Source: JAKLKS01 sp964370855
Lineage (GTDB): Bacteria > Planctomycetota > JAJSAM01 > JAKLKS01
Direction: 5' to 3'
Length of the DNA stretch: 5,474 bases
NCBI GenBank assembly: GCA_964370855.1
Contig: CAYJMF010000200.1
Span: 1 to 5,474 of the forward strand
Positions 1 to 5,334 of the stretch are shown here, one piece after another. How positions within the stretch are numbered: position 1 is the stretch's first letter; each line of letters starts with the position of its first letter. A program made the translations under genes and the position numbers. A model generated the notes under the pieces. The model did not search any database and had not been told where the DNA came from. It saw nothing but the letters and a program-made list of their open reading frames with translations.

Positions 1-227
1 GGCCTGGAACGCCTGATCGCTCTGGTGCGGCATCGACGACGAGACGCAGCCGTGGGGGGGGCGGGGGCCCCCCCGCCCCCCCCCCCCCCCCCGGCCGGGG
101 CCCGGGGCGGGGGCGGCCCCCCACGCCTGGTGAGACCCGCACGAAACCGCGAGGAACCCCCTCCCCTCCCCTCTCCTCCCCGCCGTGTTGCATGGGCCTT
201 GGGCCCTCCTTCCGGTAACCTCGGGGG
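1..227. other. 5' end: poly-G/C block and leader of the mqnC operon
   Basis: The first ~52 bases are of normal complexity and open in frame 1 (reading GLERLIALVRHRRRDAA), so they could be the tail of an upstream gene, but 17 codons are too few to name it. Bases 54-120 are almost pure G and C runs, including 17 C at 76-92, and are probably sequence error or collapsed low-complexity DNA. Bases 121-227 look like ordinary leader DNA with a C-rich pyrimidine tract at 157-181. I see no convincing sigma-70 promoter here: TTGCAT at 188-193 has no good -10 box at the right spacing. Confidence 0.5.
157..181 (-). other. Potential G-quadruplex motif in the mqnC leader (template strand)
   Basis: The plus strand reads C5-T-C4-T-C4-TCTCCT-C4. 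The minus strand, which is the template for mqnC, therefore has four G runs of at least four with loops of 6, 1 and 1 nt, fitting the usual G3+N1-7 rule. It lies about 45 bp before the mqnC start. In DNA this rich in G and C such motifs arise by chance, so a regulatory role is only a possibility. Confidence 0.35.
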
Positions 228-1349
228 ATGCCCTCCACCTCCCCTCCCGACGTCCGCGCGATCCTCGACGACGCCGCCGCCGGCGGGCGCCTCGAGGACG
301 CCGCGGCCCTCCTCCTGCTGGAGCGGGCCCCCCTCGTCCCCCTCGGCCGCGCGGCCCGGGCCGTCTCCCGCCGCCTCCACCCCGAGGGATGGCGCACCTA
401 CGTCGTGGATCGCAACATCAACTACAGCAACGTCTGCGACTCCTACTGCAGGTTCTGCGGCTTCTACCGGGTGAAGGGGGAGAAGGACGGCTACCTCCTG
501 TCGAAGGAGGTCATCGCTGAGAAGGTCGCGGAGCTCAAGGCCGTGGGCGGCACCCAGGTGCTCCTCCAGGGCGGCACCCACCCCGACCTCCCCATGGAGT
601 ACTACGAGGATCTCGTCCGCTTCTTCAAGTCCCTCGACGTCCATCTCCACGGCTTCTCGCCGCCGGAGATCCGGAAGATGGCCGAGGTCACGGGGATCCC
701 GGTGCGGGACGTGCTGCGCCGGCTCATGGCCGCCGGCCTCGACTCCATTCCCGGAGGCGGCGCCGAGATCCTCGTGGACCGCGTCCGCGAGGCGATCTCC
801 CCCCACAAGATCCGGACCGACGCATGGCTCGAGGTCATGCGGGAGGCCCACCTCCTCGGCCTCCGCACCTCCGCCACCATGATGTTCGGCCACAGGGAGA
901 CCCTCGCCGACCGGGTCGAGCACCTGCGGAGGATCCGCGACCTCCAGGACGAGACGGGCGGGTTCACGGCCTTCATCCCCTGGGCCTTCCAGCCCACCCA
1001 CGCCATGGCCCGCATGGAGGCCGCCGGCGCCCACGACTACCTCCGGACGCTGTCCGTCGCGCGCCTCTACCTCCAGAACGTCCCCAACATCCAGTCCTCC
1101 TGGGTGACCATGGGCCCGAAGGTCGGCCAGCTCGCGCTCCAGTTCGGCGCCAACGACATGGGCTCCGTCATGCTCGAGGAGAACGTCGTCTCGACGGCCG
1201 GGGTCCGGTTCCGCATGGGGGTCGCGGAATTGCGCCGCGTCATCGAGGACGCCGGCTACCGCCCGGCGCAGAGGAACTTCTTCTACGTCCCCCTCGATCC
1301 CCCCCCCGCCGTGGAAGCGGCGGAACCCGTCGCGGCGGGCGCCCGGTGA
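228..1349 (+). CDS. mqnC: Cyclic dehypoxanthine futalosine synthase MqnC (radical SAM)
   Basis: This radical SAM enzyme of the futalosine menaquinone pathway cyclises dehypoxanthine futalosine to its cyclic form in the cytoplasm. The protein has 373 residues, usual for the family. The [4Fe-4S] motif CX3CX2C is Cys70, Cys74 and Cys77, in the context RNINYSNVCDSYCRFCGFYR. Other MqnC hallmarks are LLQGGTHPDL (112-121), LDSIPGGGAEIL (171-182), ATMMFGH (216-222), ETGGFTAFIPW (242-252), WVTMGPKVGQ (292-301) and GANDMGSVMLEENVV (308-322). The last motif and SIPGGGAEIL favour MqnC over MqnE or CofH. ATG 228 is the only start after an in-frame TAA at 216-218, but it has no good ribosome binding site, only a G run touching the ATG. 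The TGA overlaps the GTG of the next gene. The last ~15 residues are Ala/Pro-rich and probably dispensable. It is the first gene of a four-gene operon. Confidence 0.95.
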   Translation: MPSTSPPDVRAILDDAAAGGRLEDAAALLLLERAPLVPLGRAARAVSRRLHPEGWRTYVVDRNINYSNVCDSYCRFCGFYRVKGEKDGYLLSKEVIAEKVAELKAVGGTQVLLQGGTHPDLPMEYYEDLVRFFKSLDVHLHGFSPPEIRKMAEVTGIPVRDVLRRLMAAGLDSIPGGGAEILVDRVREAISPHKIRTDAWLEVMREAHLLGLRTSATMMFGHRETLADRVEHLRRIRDLQDETGGFTAFIPWAFQPTHAMARMEAAGAHDYLRTLSVARLYLQNVPNIQSSWVTMGPKVGQLALQFGANDMGSVMLEENVVSTAGVRFRMGVAELRRVIEDAGYRPAQRNFFYVPLDPPPAVEAAEPVAAGAR

Positions 1350-2299
1350 CCCCCGCGACCTCCGACGCCGAGGTCGAGGCGCTGGCCGTCCGCGCCGAGT
1401 CCGAAGGCCCCCTCTCCCCCGCCGAGGCGGCCCGCCTCTGCGCCGGCGACGTCCTGACCCTCGGCGAGCTCGCCGACGGGGCCCGCCGCCGCCTCCACGG
1501 GGAGGACGCGACCCTCGTCCGCACCCTGGTCCTCGGCTGGGGGGAGGATCCCGCCGCCCTCGCCCCTTCGGAGGCGGCCGACGAGGTGCGGTTCTCCGGG
1601 GACGTCCCCGCGGGCGCCACCGCGGCGGACCTCTGCGCCACCCTCGCCCGCGCCGCCGCCGCCCGCCCCGGGGTCCCGCTGCGCGCCGTCCGCCCCGCGG
1701 AGGTGCCGGCCCTGGCGGGGGCCGCCGGCCTCACGGACCGCCTCCTTCTCGCCCGGCTCGCCGACGCCGGGCTCTCGACCCTCGCCCACCCCCTGCCCGG
1801 GGACGACCCCGCGGCCACGCGGGAGGGGCTGCTGGCCGCCCACGGGGCGGACCTCGCGACGGACGCGCCGATCCGCTACGGGACGCGCTTCACGCCCGCG
1901 GGCCTCGCCGCACTCCTCCTCGCGTACCGCGACCTCCCCGGGGCGGCGGAGCGCTTCCGCTGCGGCGTTCCGCTTCCGGCCTCGGCCCCGGAGGAGTCCC
2001 CCCTCACGGCGACCACGGGCCTCGAGGACCTCCGCGTCTTCGCCTGCGCCCGCCTGCTCCTGCCCGGCGCGCTGCGCATCGCCGCCGAGGCGGAGCTCCT
2101 CGGGCCGAAGCTCGCCGCCGTGGCCCTCTCCTTCGGGGCCGACACTCTCGCCGGCGCCCTGGCCCTCCCCACGGAGCGCACGACCCCGCAGACGGCGGAG
2201 AGGCCGCGGCCCTTCAACGCCGACCGGGCGCGGCTGCTGCTGGCCGAGGCGGGCCGGGCGCCGCGGACGCCGCCCCCCTTCCCGGGGCGGCTCCCGTGA
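1346..2299 (+). CDS. MqnE-like protein lacking the radical SAM cluster motif (candidate pseudoenzyme)
   Basis: The 317-residue protein aligns by eye along its length with aminofutalosine synthase MqnE and its MqnC/CofH relatives. The N-terminus LTLGELADGARRRLHGEDAT (37-56) matches the segment before the cluster. VRFSGDVPAG (81-90), LLLARLADAGLSTL (133-146), IRYGTRFTPAG (176-186) and the stretch around FRCGVPLP (204-211) match successive barrel segments. GLEDLRVFACARLLL (225-239), ELLGPKLAAVALSFGADTLAGAL (250-272) and FNADRARLLLAEAGRAP (290-306) match the MqnE C-terminus. CX3CX2C is absent: the four cysteines, 32, 96, 206 and 234, are scattered. The GGGAEI motif is also gone. The protein is about 50-70 residues shorter than MqnE. 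No ATG exists in frame, and the GTG at 1346 overlaps the mqnC stop as GTGA. Its own stop overlaps moaD the same way. There is no frameshift. The protein cannot bind a standard radical SAM cluster. I infer a partner or scaffold role, perhaps with MqnC, or a decaying paralog. Confidence 0.8.
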   Translation: MTPATSDAEVEALAVRAESEGPLSPAEAARLCAGDVLTLGELADGARRRLHGEDATLVRTLVLGWGEDPAALAPSEAADEVRFSGDVPAGATAADLCATLARAAAARPGVPLRAVRPAEVPALAGAAGLTDRLLLARLADAGLSTLAHPLPGDDPAATREGLLAAHGADLATDAPIRYGTRFTPAGLAALLLAYRDLPGAAERFRCGVPLPASAPEESPLTATTGLEDLRVFACARLLLPGALRIAAEAELLGPKLAAVALSFGADTLAGALALPTERTTPQTAERPRPFNADRARLLLAEAGRAPRTPPPFPGRLP

Positions 2300-2541
2300 A
2301 GGTCTTCGTCCACCTCTTCGGGGTCGCCCGGGAGCGCATCGGGCGGAACGTCGTCGAGGTGGAGGTCCGCCCGCCCGCGACGGCGGGGGACGTGGCGGCC
2401 CAGCTCCTCCTCCACCATTCCGCCCTCGGCGACCTCCTCGCCACGGCCGCCGTCGCCGTGGATCGGGAGTTCGCCACCCTCGACACGCCCGTGACGGAGG
2501 CCTCCGAGGTCGCCCTCCTCCCCCCGGTGTCGGGAGGCTGA
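2296..2541 (+). CDS. moaD: Molybdopterin synthase sulfur carrier subunit MoaD
   Basis: This is the small ubiquitin-like sulfur carrier. In the known pathway its C-terminal glycine is adenylated and turned into a thiocarboxylate, and MoaE uses it to add sulfur to precursor Z (cPMP), giving molybdopterin. The 81-residue length equals that of typical MoaD. The start MKVFVHLFGVARE is the usual first strand and loop, AVAVDREF (52-59) is the central strand, and the end ASEVALLPPVSGG carries the required Gly-Gly tail. ThiS is the main alternative, but the LPPVSGG ending and the adjacent moaE decide for MoaD. GTG 2296 overlaps the upstream TGA by 4 nt, and only a weak G-rich site (2284-2290) precedes it, so coupled translation is likely. 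Confidence 0.93.
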   Translation: MKVFVHLFGVARERIGRNVVEVEVRPPATAGDVAAQLLLHHSALGDLLATAAVAVDREFATLDTPVTEASEVALLPPVSGG

Positions 2542-2543
2542 TC

Positions 2544-2954
2544 GTGGGGCTCCTCGTGGACGGCCCCATCGACGCCGCCGCCCTCGAGGCGGAGGTGCGC
2601 ACCCCCGCCGCCGGCGCCGTCGTCGTCTTCACGGGAACCGCCCGCGATTCGACCGGGGGCAAGCCCGTGGAGCGCCTCTTCTACGAGGCCTACCACGCCA
2701 TGGCGGAGAAGCGGCTCGCGGAGATCTGCGAGGAGGCCCGCGCCGCCCACGGCGCTCTCCGGGTGGCGCTGCGCCACCGGGTCGGCCTCGTGGAGATCGG
2801 CGAGGCCGCCGTGGTCATCGCGGCCTCGGCGGCCCACCGCGCCGCCGCCTTCGACGCCTGCCGCGCCGTCATCGAGGAGATCAAGAAGTCGGCCCCGCTC
2901 TGGAAAAAGGAGCACTACGCCGACGGCAGCTCCTGGATCGGCCGCGGCAGCTAG
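2544..2954 (+). CDS. moaE: Molybdopterin synthase catalytic subunit MoaE
   Basis: This is the large subunit of molybdopterin synthase. With MoaD it forms the heterotetramer that inserts the two dithiolene sulfurs into cPMP. The protein has 136 residues, slightly shorter than E. coli MoaE. FTGTARD (29-35) holds the conserved Arg34, followed by RLFYEAYHAMAEKRL (44-58). RVGLVEIGE (79-87) precedes the signature AHRAAAFDACRAVIEEIKK (97-115), with His98 and Arg99. APLWKKE (117-123) carries the active-site lysine region, with Lys121 and Lys122. The GTG start at 2544 lies 2 nt after the moaD stop and has a good GGAGG at 2533-2537 with a 6-nt spacer, the best ribosome binding site in the operon. No moaA, moaB or moaC is in the window. 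It is the last gene of the operon, followed by a large inverted repeat. Confidence 0.95.
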   Translation: MGLLVDGPIDAAALEAEVRTPAAGAVVVFTGTARDSTGGKPVERLFYEAYHAMAEKRLAEICEEARAAHGALRVALRHRVGLVEIGEAAVVIAASAAHRAAAFDACRAVIEEIKKSAPLWKKEHYADGSSWIGRGS

Positions 2955-2964
2955 AGGCCGCGGC

Positions 2965-3049
2965 GGTGCCTGGCACAGGGTGGAGTCGATTTTCGGGGAA
3001 TATTCCCCGGATTCGGCCCTATCCGGGACTCCACCCTGTGCCAGGCACC
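2965..3049. repeat. 85-bp inverted repeat, REP/MITE-like, between convergent genes
   Basis: Two 23-bp arms at 2965-2987 and 3027-3049 are perfect reverse complements. Each arm contains a nested short palindrome, GTGCCTGGCAC on the left and GTGCCAGGCAC on the right. The 39-bp centre holds a perfect 16-bp palindrome at 2994-3009 (CGGGGAATATTCCCCG) and a 6-bp stem, CCGGAT (3007-3012) with ATCCGG (3021-3026). The centre is richer in A and T than the rest of the window. The element begins 10 bp after the moaE stop and ends 7 bp before the stop of the minus-strand gene. A bidirectional terminator is possible, but neither side has a T tract. From memory, GTGCCTGGCAC cores recur as dispersed repeats in many genomes, some near REP-associated transposases. 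No transposase is present here. Confidence 0.8.
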
Positions 3050-3056
3050 TGTTCGC

Positions 3057-3980
3057 CTATTCGAACAGGACGCCGGAGCTCTTCGCAATTTCGAAGAGTT
3101 CGGGGGGGACCTGGCGGCGCCTGCCGGCGACCTCGGCGAGGGGGACGGGGAGGCAGAGGCCGCCGCGGAAGGCGATCATGCGGTCCGCCACCCCTCCGAG
3201 GAGCGCGGCCATGGCGGCCTCGCCGAAGCGGAGCGCGAGGAGGCGGTCGAAGAGGGACGGGGCCCCGCTGCGCGGGAACTCCGCCGCAGGGATGGTCCGG
3301 GGCGGGACCTTCGGCCATGCGGCGGCGAGGCGGGCCTCCGCCTCGGCGCGGGAGCCCCCTCCCTCGGCGCGGAAGAGGACCGGCGCTCCCGGCCCGCGGG
3401 CGGCGACCTCCCGCCAGCGATCCCAGGGGAACGGACGCTCCACCAGGATGGCCCCGCGGGCGCCGCAGCCCACGGCGGCCAGCAGCGCGACGTGGCCCGT
3501 GAGGGCGCCGGGCACCTCCACCAGGAGCGGGGCGCCGGAGGCGGCCTCCGCGGCGACGCGCCGGAGGATGGCGTTGACGTAGCCGTCCACCCCGAGGCAG
3601 GCGTCGGTCCCGCGCACGTCGTCGTGCACCGTGGCGGGGACGAAGAGGGAGGGAAGCCCCGCGGCGGCAAGGGCCGCCGCCCCCGCCGCGGAGCCCTCGC
3701 CGCCGGCGACGACGACAGCGGTGATCCCCGCCTCCCTCGCCTTCGCCGCGACGGCGGCGGCGCTCCCGGGCTTCCGCAGGTCCGGCCAGGGGGCGGGGGC
3801 CAGGTCGAACTCCCCCCCGGCGGGGAGCGGGACGGAGGCCCCGGCGAGGAGGCCGCCGAATCCGCCGGGGACGGCGACGATCTCCGCCCCCGCCTCCGCC
3901 GCCGCCTTCGCCGCCGCCCCCGCGAAGGCGCCGATCCCCGGCGCTCCGCCGCCCGCCGCCACCACCGCGATCCGTTCCAT
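3057..3980 (-). CDS. 6-phosphofructokinase-family protein with altered active site
   Basis: The 307-residue protein follows the ATP-PFK fold in order. IAVVAAGGGAPGIGAF (4-19) is the first nucleotide loop. GITAVVVAGGEGSAAG (85-100) matches the GGDGS region. VPATVHDDVRGTD (114-126) matches PGTIDNDIxGTD. LVEVPGALTGHVAL (153-166) matches VEVMGRxxGDxAL. PRSGAPSLFDRLLALRFG (236-253) matches QRGGSPxxFDRxLAxRxG. By eye against E. coli PFK, the catalytic Asp127 is His119, Asp103 is Glu95, and the substrate residues Arg72, Arg162, Arg171 and His249 appear as Pro64, Ala150, Ala159 and Glu234. Positions like Asp129 (Asp121), Arg243 (Arg228) and Arg252 (Arg237) are kept. Normal kinase activity seems unlikely. 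A regulatory or ligand-binding role, or a different phosphoryl substrate, is inferred. The ATG has GGAGG 4 nt upstream (3985-3989). The gene is divergent from the 4133 gene and converges on moaE. Confidence 0.85.
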   Translation of the reverse strand: MERIAVVAAGGGAPGIGAFAGAAAKAAAEAGAEIVAVPGGFGGLLAGASVPLPAGGEFDLAPAPWPDLRKPGSAAAVAAKAREAGITAVVVAGGEGSAAGAAALAAAGLPSLFVPATVHDDVRGTDACLGVDGYVNAILRRVAAEAASGAPLLVEVPGALTGHVALLAAVGCGARGAILVERPFPWDRWREVAARGPGAPVLFRAEGGGSRAEAEARLAAAWPKVPPRTIPAAEFPRSGAPSLFDRLLALRFGEAAMAALLGGVADRMIAFRGGLCLPVPLAEVAGRRRQVPPELFEIAKSSGVLFE

Positions 3981-4004
3981 GGAACCTCCGGTCCCCCGCC
4001 GCCG

Positions 4005-4033
4005 AGTCTAGGGCCGCCCCCCTCCGGCGCCAA
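4005..4033 (-). promoter_or_regulatory. Candidate sigma-70-like promoter for the PFK-like gene
   Basis: On the minus strand a -35 box TTGGCG (4033-4028) and a -10 box TAGACT (4010-4005) each match four of six consensus positions and are separated by exactly 17 nt. Transcription would begin near 3998, giving a leader of about 18 nt that includes the GGAGG at 3989-3985. Placement and spacing are good, but the match is only moderate. Confidence 0.4.
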
Positions 4034-4047
4034 GACCGCAAGGCGCG

Positions 4048-4067
4048 CGCGGATCCCTCCGCGTTTT
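4048..4067 (+). terminator. Small hairpin followed by T4, terminator-like
   Basis: CGCGGA (4048-4053), a TCCC loop and TCCGCG (4058-4063) form a perfect 6-bp stem, followed directly by TTTT at 4064-4067. This is the shape of a weak intrinsic terminator reading rightward. It sits in the divergent region about 65 bp before the 4133 gene and has no plus-strand gene just upstream to end. If transcription of that gene starts further left, it could act as an attenuator. The T tract is short, so efficiency is doubtful. Confidence 0.3.
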
Positions 4068-4077
4068 CCGTTGCGCG

Positions 4078-4116
4078 GGGTCCGCGGCGGGGGCACCTTG
4101 GAGTTCTCGCGGACCC
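4078..4116 (+). promoter_or_regulatory. 8-bp inverted repeat just before the ribosome binding site of the 4133 gene
   Basis: GGGTCCGC (4078-4085) and GCGGACCC (4109-4116) are perfect reverse complements separated by 23 nt. The right arm ends 6 nt before the GGAGG at 4123-4127. It could be an mRNA leader stem or an operator for a dimeric regulator. In GC-rich DNA an 8-bp match within 40 bp is only mildly unusual. Confidence 0.3.
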
Positions 4117-4132
4117 GGAACCGGAGGCCACC

Positions 4133-5176
4133 TTGTCCACCACCGCCTCGCAGAAGCTCGGCGCCCTGATCCTCCCCGTCGGCGCCTTCCTCCTCGCCTG
4201 GGCCACCTCGACCCCGGAATGGAACCCCGTCCACGTCCAGGGCTCCTGGCGCGAGGTCATGCACCCGGAACTCGCCCGGGGCGGCCCCCCGAAGGAGCCC
4301 GCCGCGGCGGCGCCGGCGGAGCCGGAGAAGGAGGGGGAGAAGGAGACGGCGAAGGCCCCCGGGAAGCCCGCCGTGAAGAAGGGGCCGAAGCCCCCCGCGG
4401 AGTCCCCCGGGGAGGCTCCGCAGGACCCTCCCGCGCAGGTCCCCTCCGCGCCCCCGGAGAAGCCCGCGCCTGCCCCCCCGCCGGAGAAGCCGAAGGAGCC
4501 CGCGGGCCTCGACTTCAAGGTCTCCGGCCTCGCCCCGGCGGCCACCTCCGTCCCCCTGACGGTCCCCGCGGGCCAGCGCCTCGACATCCACGTCCTCGCC
4601 TCCGGCGCCGTGCGCCTCGGCCCCACGGTGGCGGACCCGGACATGGCGCTCACGGAGATCCGCGTCGCCGCCCGGGAGAAGAAGGAGAACGGGATGCTCT
4701 TCCTCGTCCCCCAGGCGCGCTCCAACTGGGACGACGTCCTCGCGCTGGCCTCCGCCGGCGCCGCCGCCGGGTGGACCCGGATCGGCCTCTGCGCCTCGAG
4801 CCCCGAGGACGCCGCCCAGGGCCGCGTCCTCCTCCTCGACATCCCCGCCTCCGAGGCGCCCACGAAGAAGGCCCTCGATCTGCTCACCGTCAAGGTGAAG
4901 CCGGGCCAGCCCATGAACCCCTCCTTCACCCTCAACGGGGAGGAGGTCGCCAGCGCGGGAGCCCTGCGGGCGAAGGCCACCTCGCTCCACTCGGAGTACG
5001 AGGAGGGATTCGAGGAGGGCTACTCGACGGACATCGAGGAGACCCCCTGGATCGTGGACGGAGCGGGGGCGTCATCGGGAGGGGTCATCGCCGCTCTCGA
5101 TGCCATCAGGGATGGGGGCGCCAAGTGCGTCCGGCTCGCAGGGCTGCGCAAGCCGGTGACGGAAGACGGTAAGTAG
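4133..5176 (+). CDS. Membrane-anchored protein with two apparent tandem TolR/ExbD-like domains
   Basis: The 347-residue protein has a short N-terminus, one hydrophobic segment (about 9-25, LGALILPVGAFLLAWAT), and a long linker rich in Pro, Ala, Lys and Glu (about 50-124). Two periplasmic-type domains follow. The first, about 127-237, has SVPLTVPAGQRLDIHV (139-154), NGMLFLVPQARSNWDD (186-201) and AAAGWTRIGLCAS (210-222), which recalls the ExbD/TolR pattern of strand, helix and aGvtrigLat. The second, about 250-340, ends PWIVDGAGASSGGVIAALDA (305-324) and GGAKCVRLAG (328-337), the same closing pattern. Families of this kind use the proton motive force with TolQ/ExbB. Here the hydrophobic segment has no Asp, unlike true ExbD/TolR, so proton conduction is unlikely. 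The TTG start is supported by GGAGG (4123-4127) with a 5-nt spacer; the first in-frame ATG (residue 43) would drop the anchor. No exbB/tolQ is present. A signal peptide cleaved after AWA (22-24) is an alternative to an anchor. Confidence 0.7.
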   Translation: MSTTASQKLGALILPVGAFLLAWATSTPEWNPVHVQGSWREVMHPELARGGPPKEPAAAAPAEPEKEGEKETAKAPGKPAVKKGPKPPAESPGEAPQDPPAQVPSAPPEKPAPAPPPEKPKEPAGLDFKVSGLAPAATSVPLTVPAGQRLDIHVLASGAVRLGPTVADPDMALTEIRVAAREKKENGMLFLVPQARSNWDDVLALASAGAAAGWTRIGLCASSPEDAAQGRVLLLDIPASEAPTKKALDLLTVKVKPGQPMNPSFTLNGEEVASAGALRAKATSLHSEYEEGFEEGYSTDIEETPWIVDGAGASSGGVIAALDAIRDGGAKCVRLAGLRKPVTEDGK

Positions 5177-5190
5177 CAGGGACTTGCGAC

Positions 5191-5227
5191 CACCGGCGGG
5201 GCGAGGGTCCTGCCCCCGCCGCCGGTG
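5191..5227. terminator. GC-rich hairpin between convergent genes
   Basis: CACCGGCGG (5191-5199) pairs perfectly with CCGCCGGTG (5219-5227). With a bulge the stem can extend through GGGGC (5198-5202) and GCCCC (5212-5216). It begins 14 bp after the stop of the plus-strand gene and lies 8 bp beyond the stop of the minus-strand small ORF, the usual place for a shared bidirectional terminator. No T tract follows on either strand. Confidence 0.4.
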
Positions 5228-5235
5228 CTCCCGGC

Positions 5236-5334
5236 CTAGCGACCCGTCTTGTTCCGCCCGCGAGTCGGCTTGCGGCCGTGATTCGCCTTCTTGGAGCGCC
5301 ACTTGAGCTTGTAGTTCCTGCGCGGTCTGGCCAT
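5236..5334 (-). CDS. Very small, highly basic protein (32 residues), unrecognised
   Basis: The reading runs from ATG (5334-5332) to TAG (5238-5236). It starts MARPRRNYKLKWRSKKANHG and ends GRNKTGR. Fourteen of 32 residues are Lys or Arg, one is His, and none is acidic, which suits nucleic-acid or ribosome binding. About 28 of 32 sense codons end in G or C, like the other genes here. The KLKWRSKKANHGRKP core looks like constrained protein sequence rather than a chance reading of GC-rich DNA, but I cannot assign it to a family. It does not match the patterns I know for bL34, bL36 or bTHX. There is no clear Shine-Dalgarno site, only GGGG touching the ATG. A hairpin at 5191-5227 follows its stop. 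Chance ORF is the main alternative. Confidence 0.5.
   Translation of the reverse strand: MARPRRNYKLKWRSKKANHGRKPTRGRNKTGR

Noticed and set aside
25..474. 149-residue plus-strand reading frame through the poly-C block
   Set aside because: It is mostly Pro/Gly from homopolymers and its second half lies out of frame over mqnC.
824..1345. Extension of the MqnE-like frame upstream to ATG 824
   Set aside because: The added residues overlap mqnC out of frame and are Arg/Pro-rich without homology; the GTG at 1346 with GTGA overlap is the natural start.
1346..2299. An active MqnE or CofH enzyme
   Set aside because: No CX3CX2C cluster motif exists anywhere in the frame, and no single frameshift would restore one, as the flanking homology stays in frame.
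1283..2662. 459-residue minus-strand reading frame
   Set aside because: It is antisense to the mqnC-moaE operon with low-complexity Arg/Gly/Pro content, a by-product of high GC.
2965..3049. CRISPR repeat or attachment site
   Set aside because: There is a single inverted pair, no direct repeats or spacers, and no integrase or tRNA gene.
3019..4980. 653-residue minus-strand reading frame
   Set aside because: It spans two convincing genes in wrong frames or antisense and has Gly/Ser/Arg-rich low-complexity composition.
3176..4990. 604-residue minus-strand reading frame
   Set aside because: Same reason: Arg/Gly-rich shadow of the PFK-like gene and the 4133 gene.
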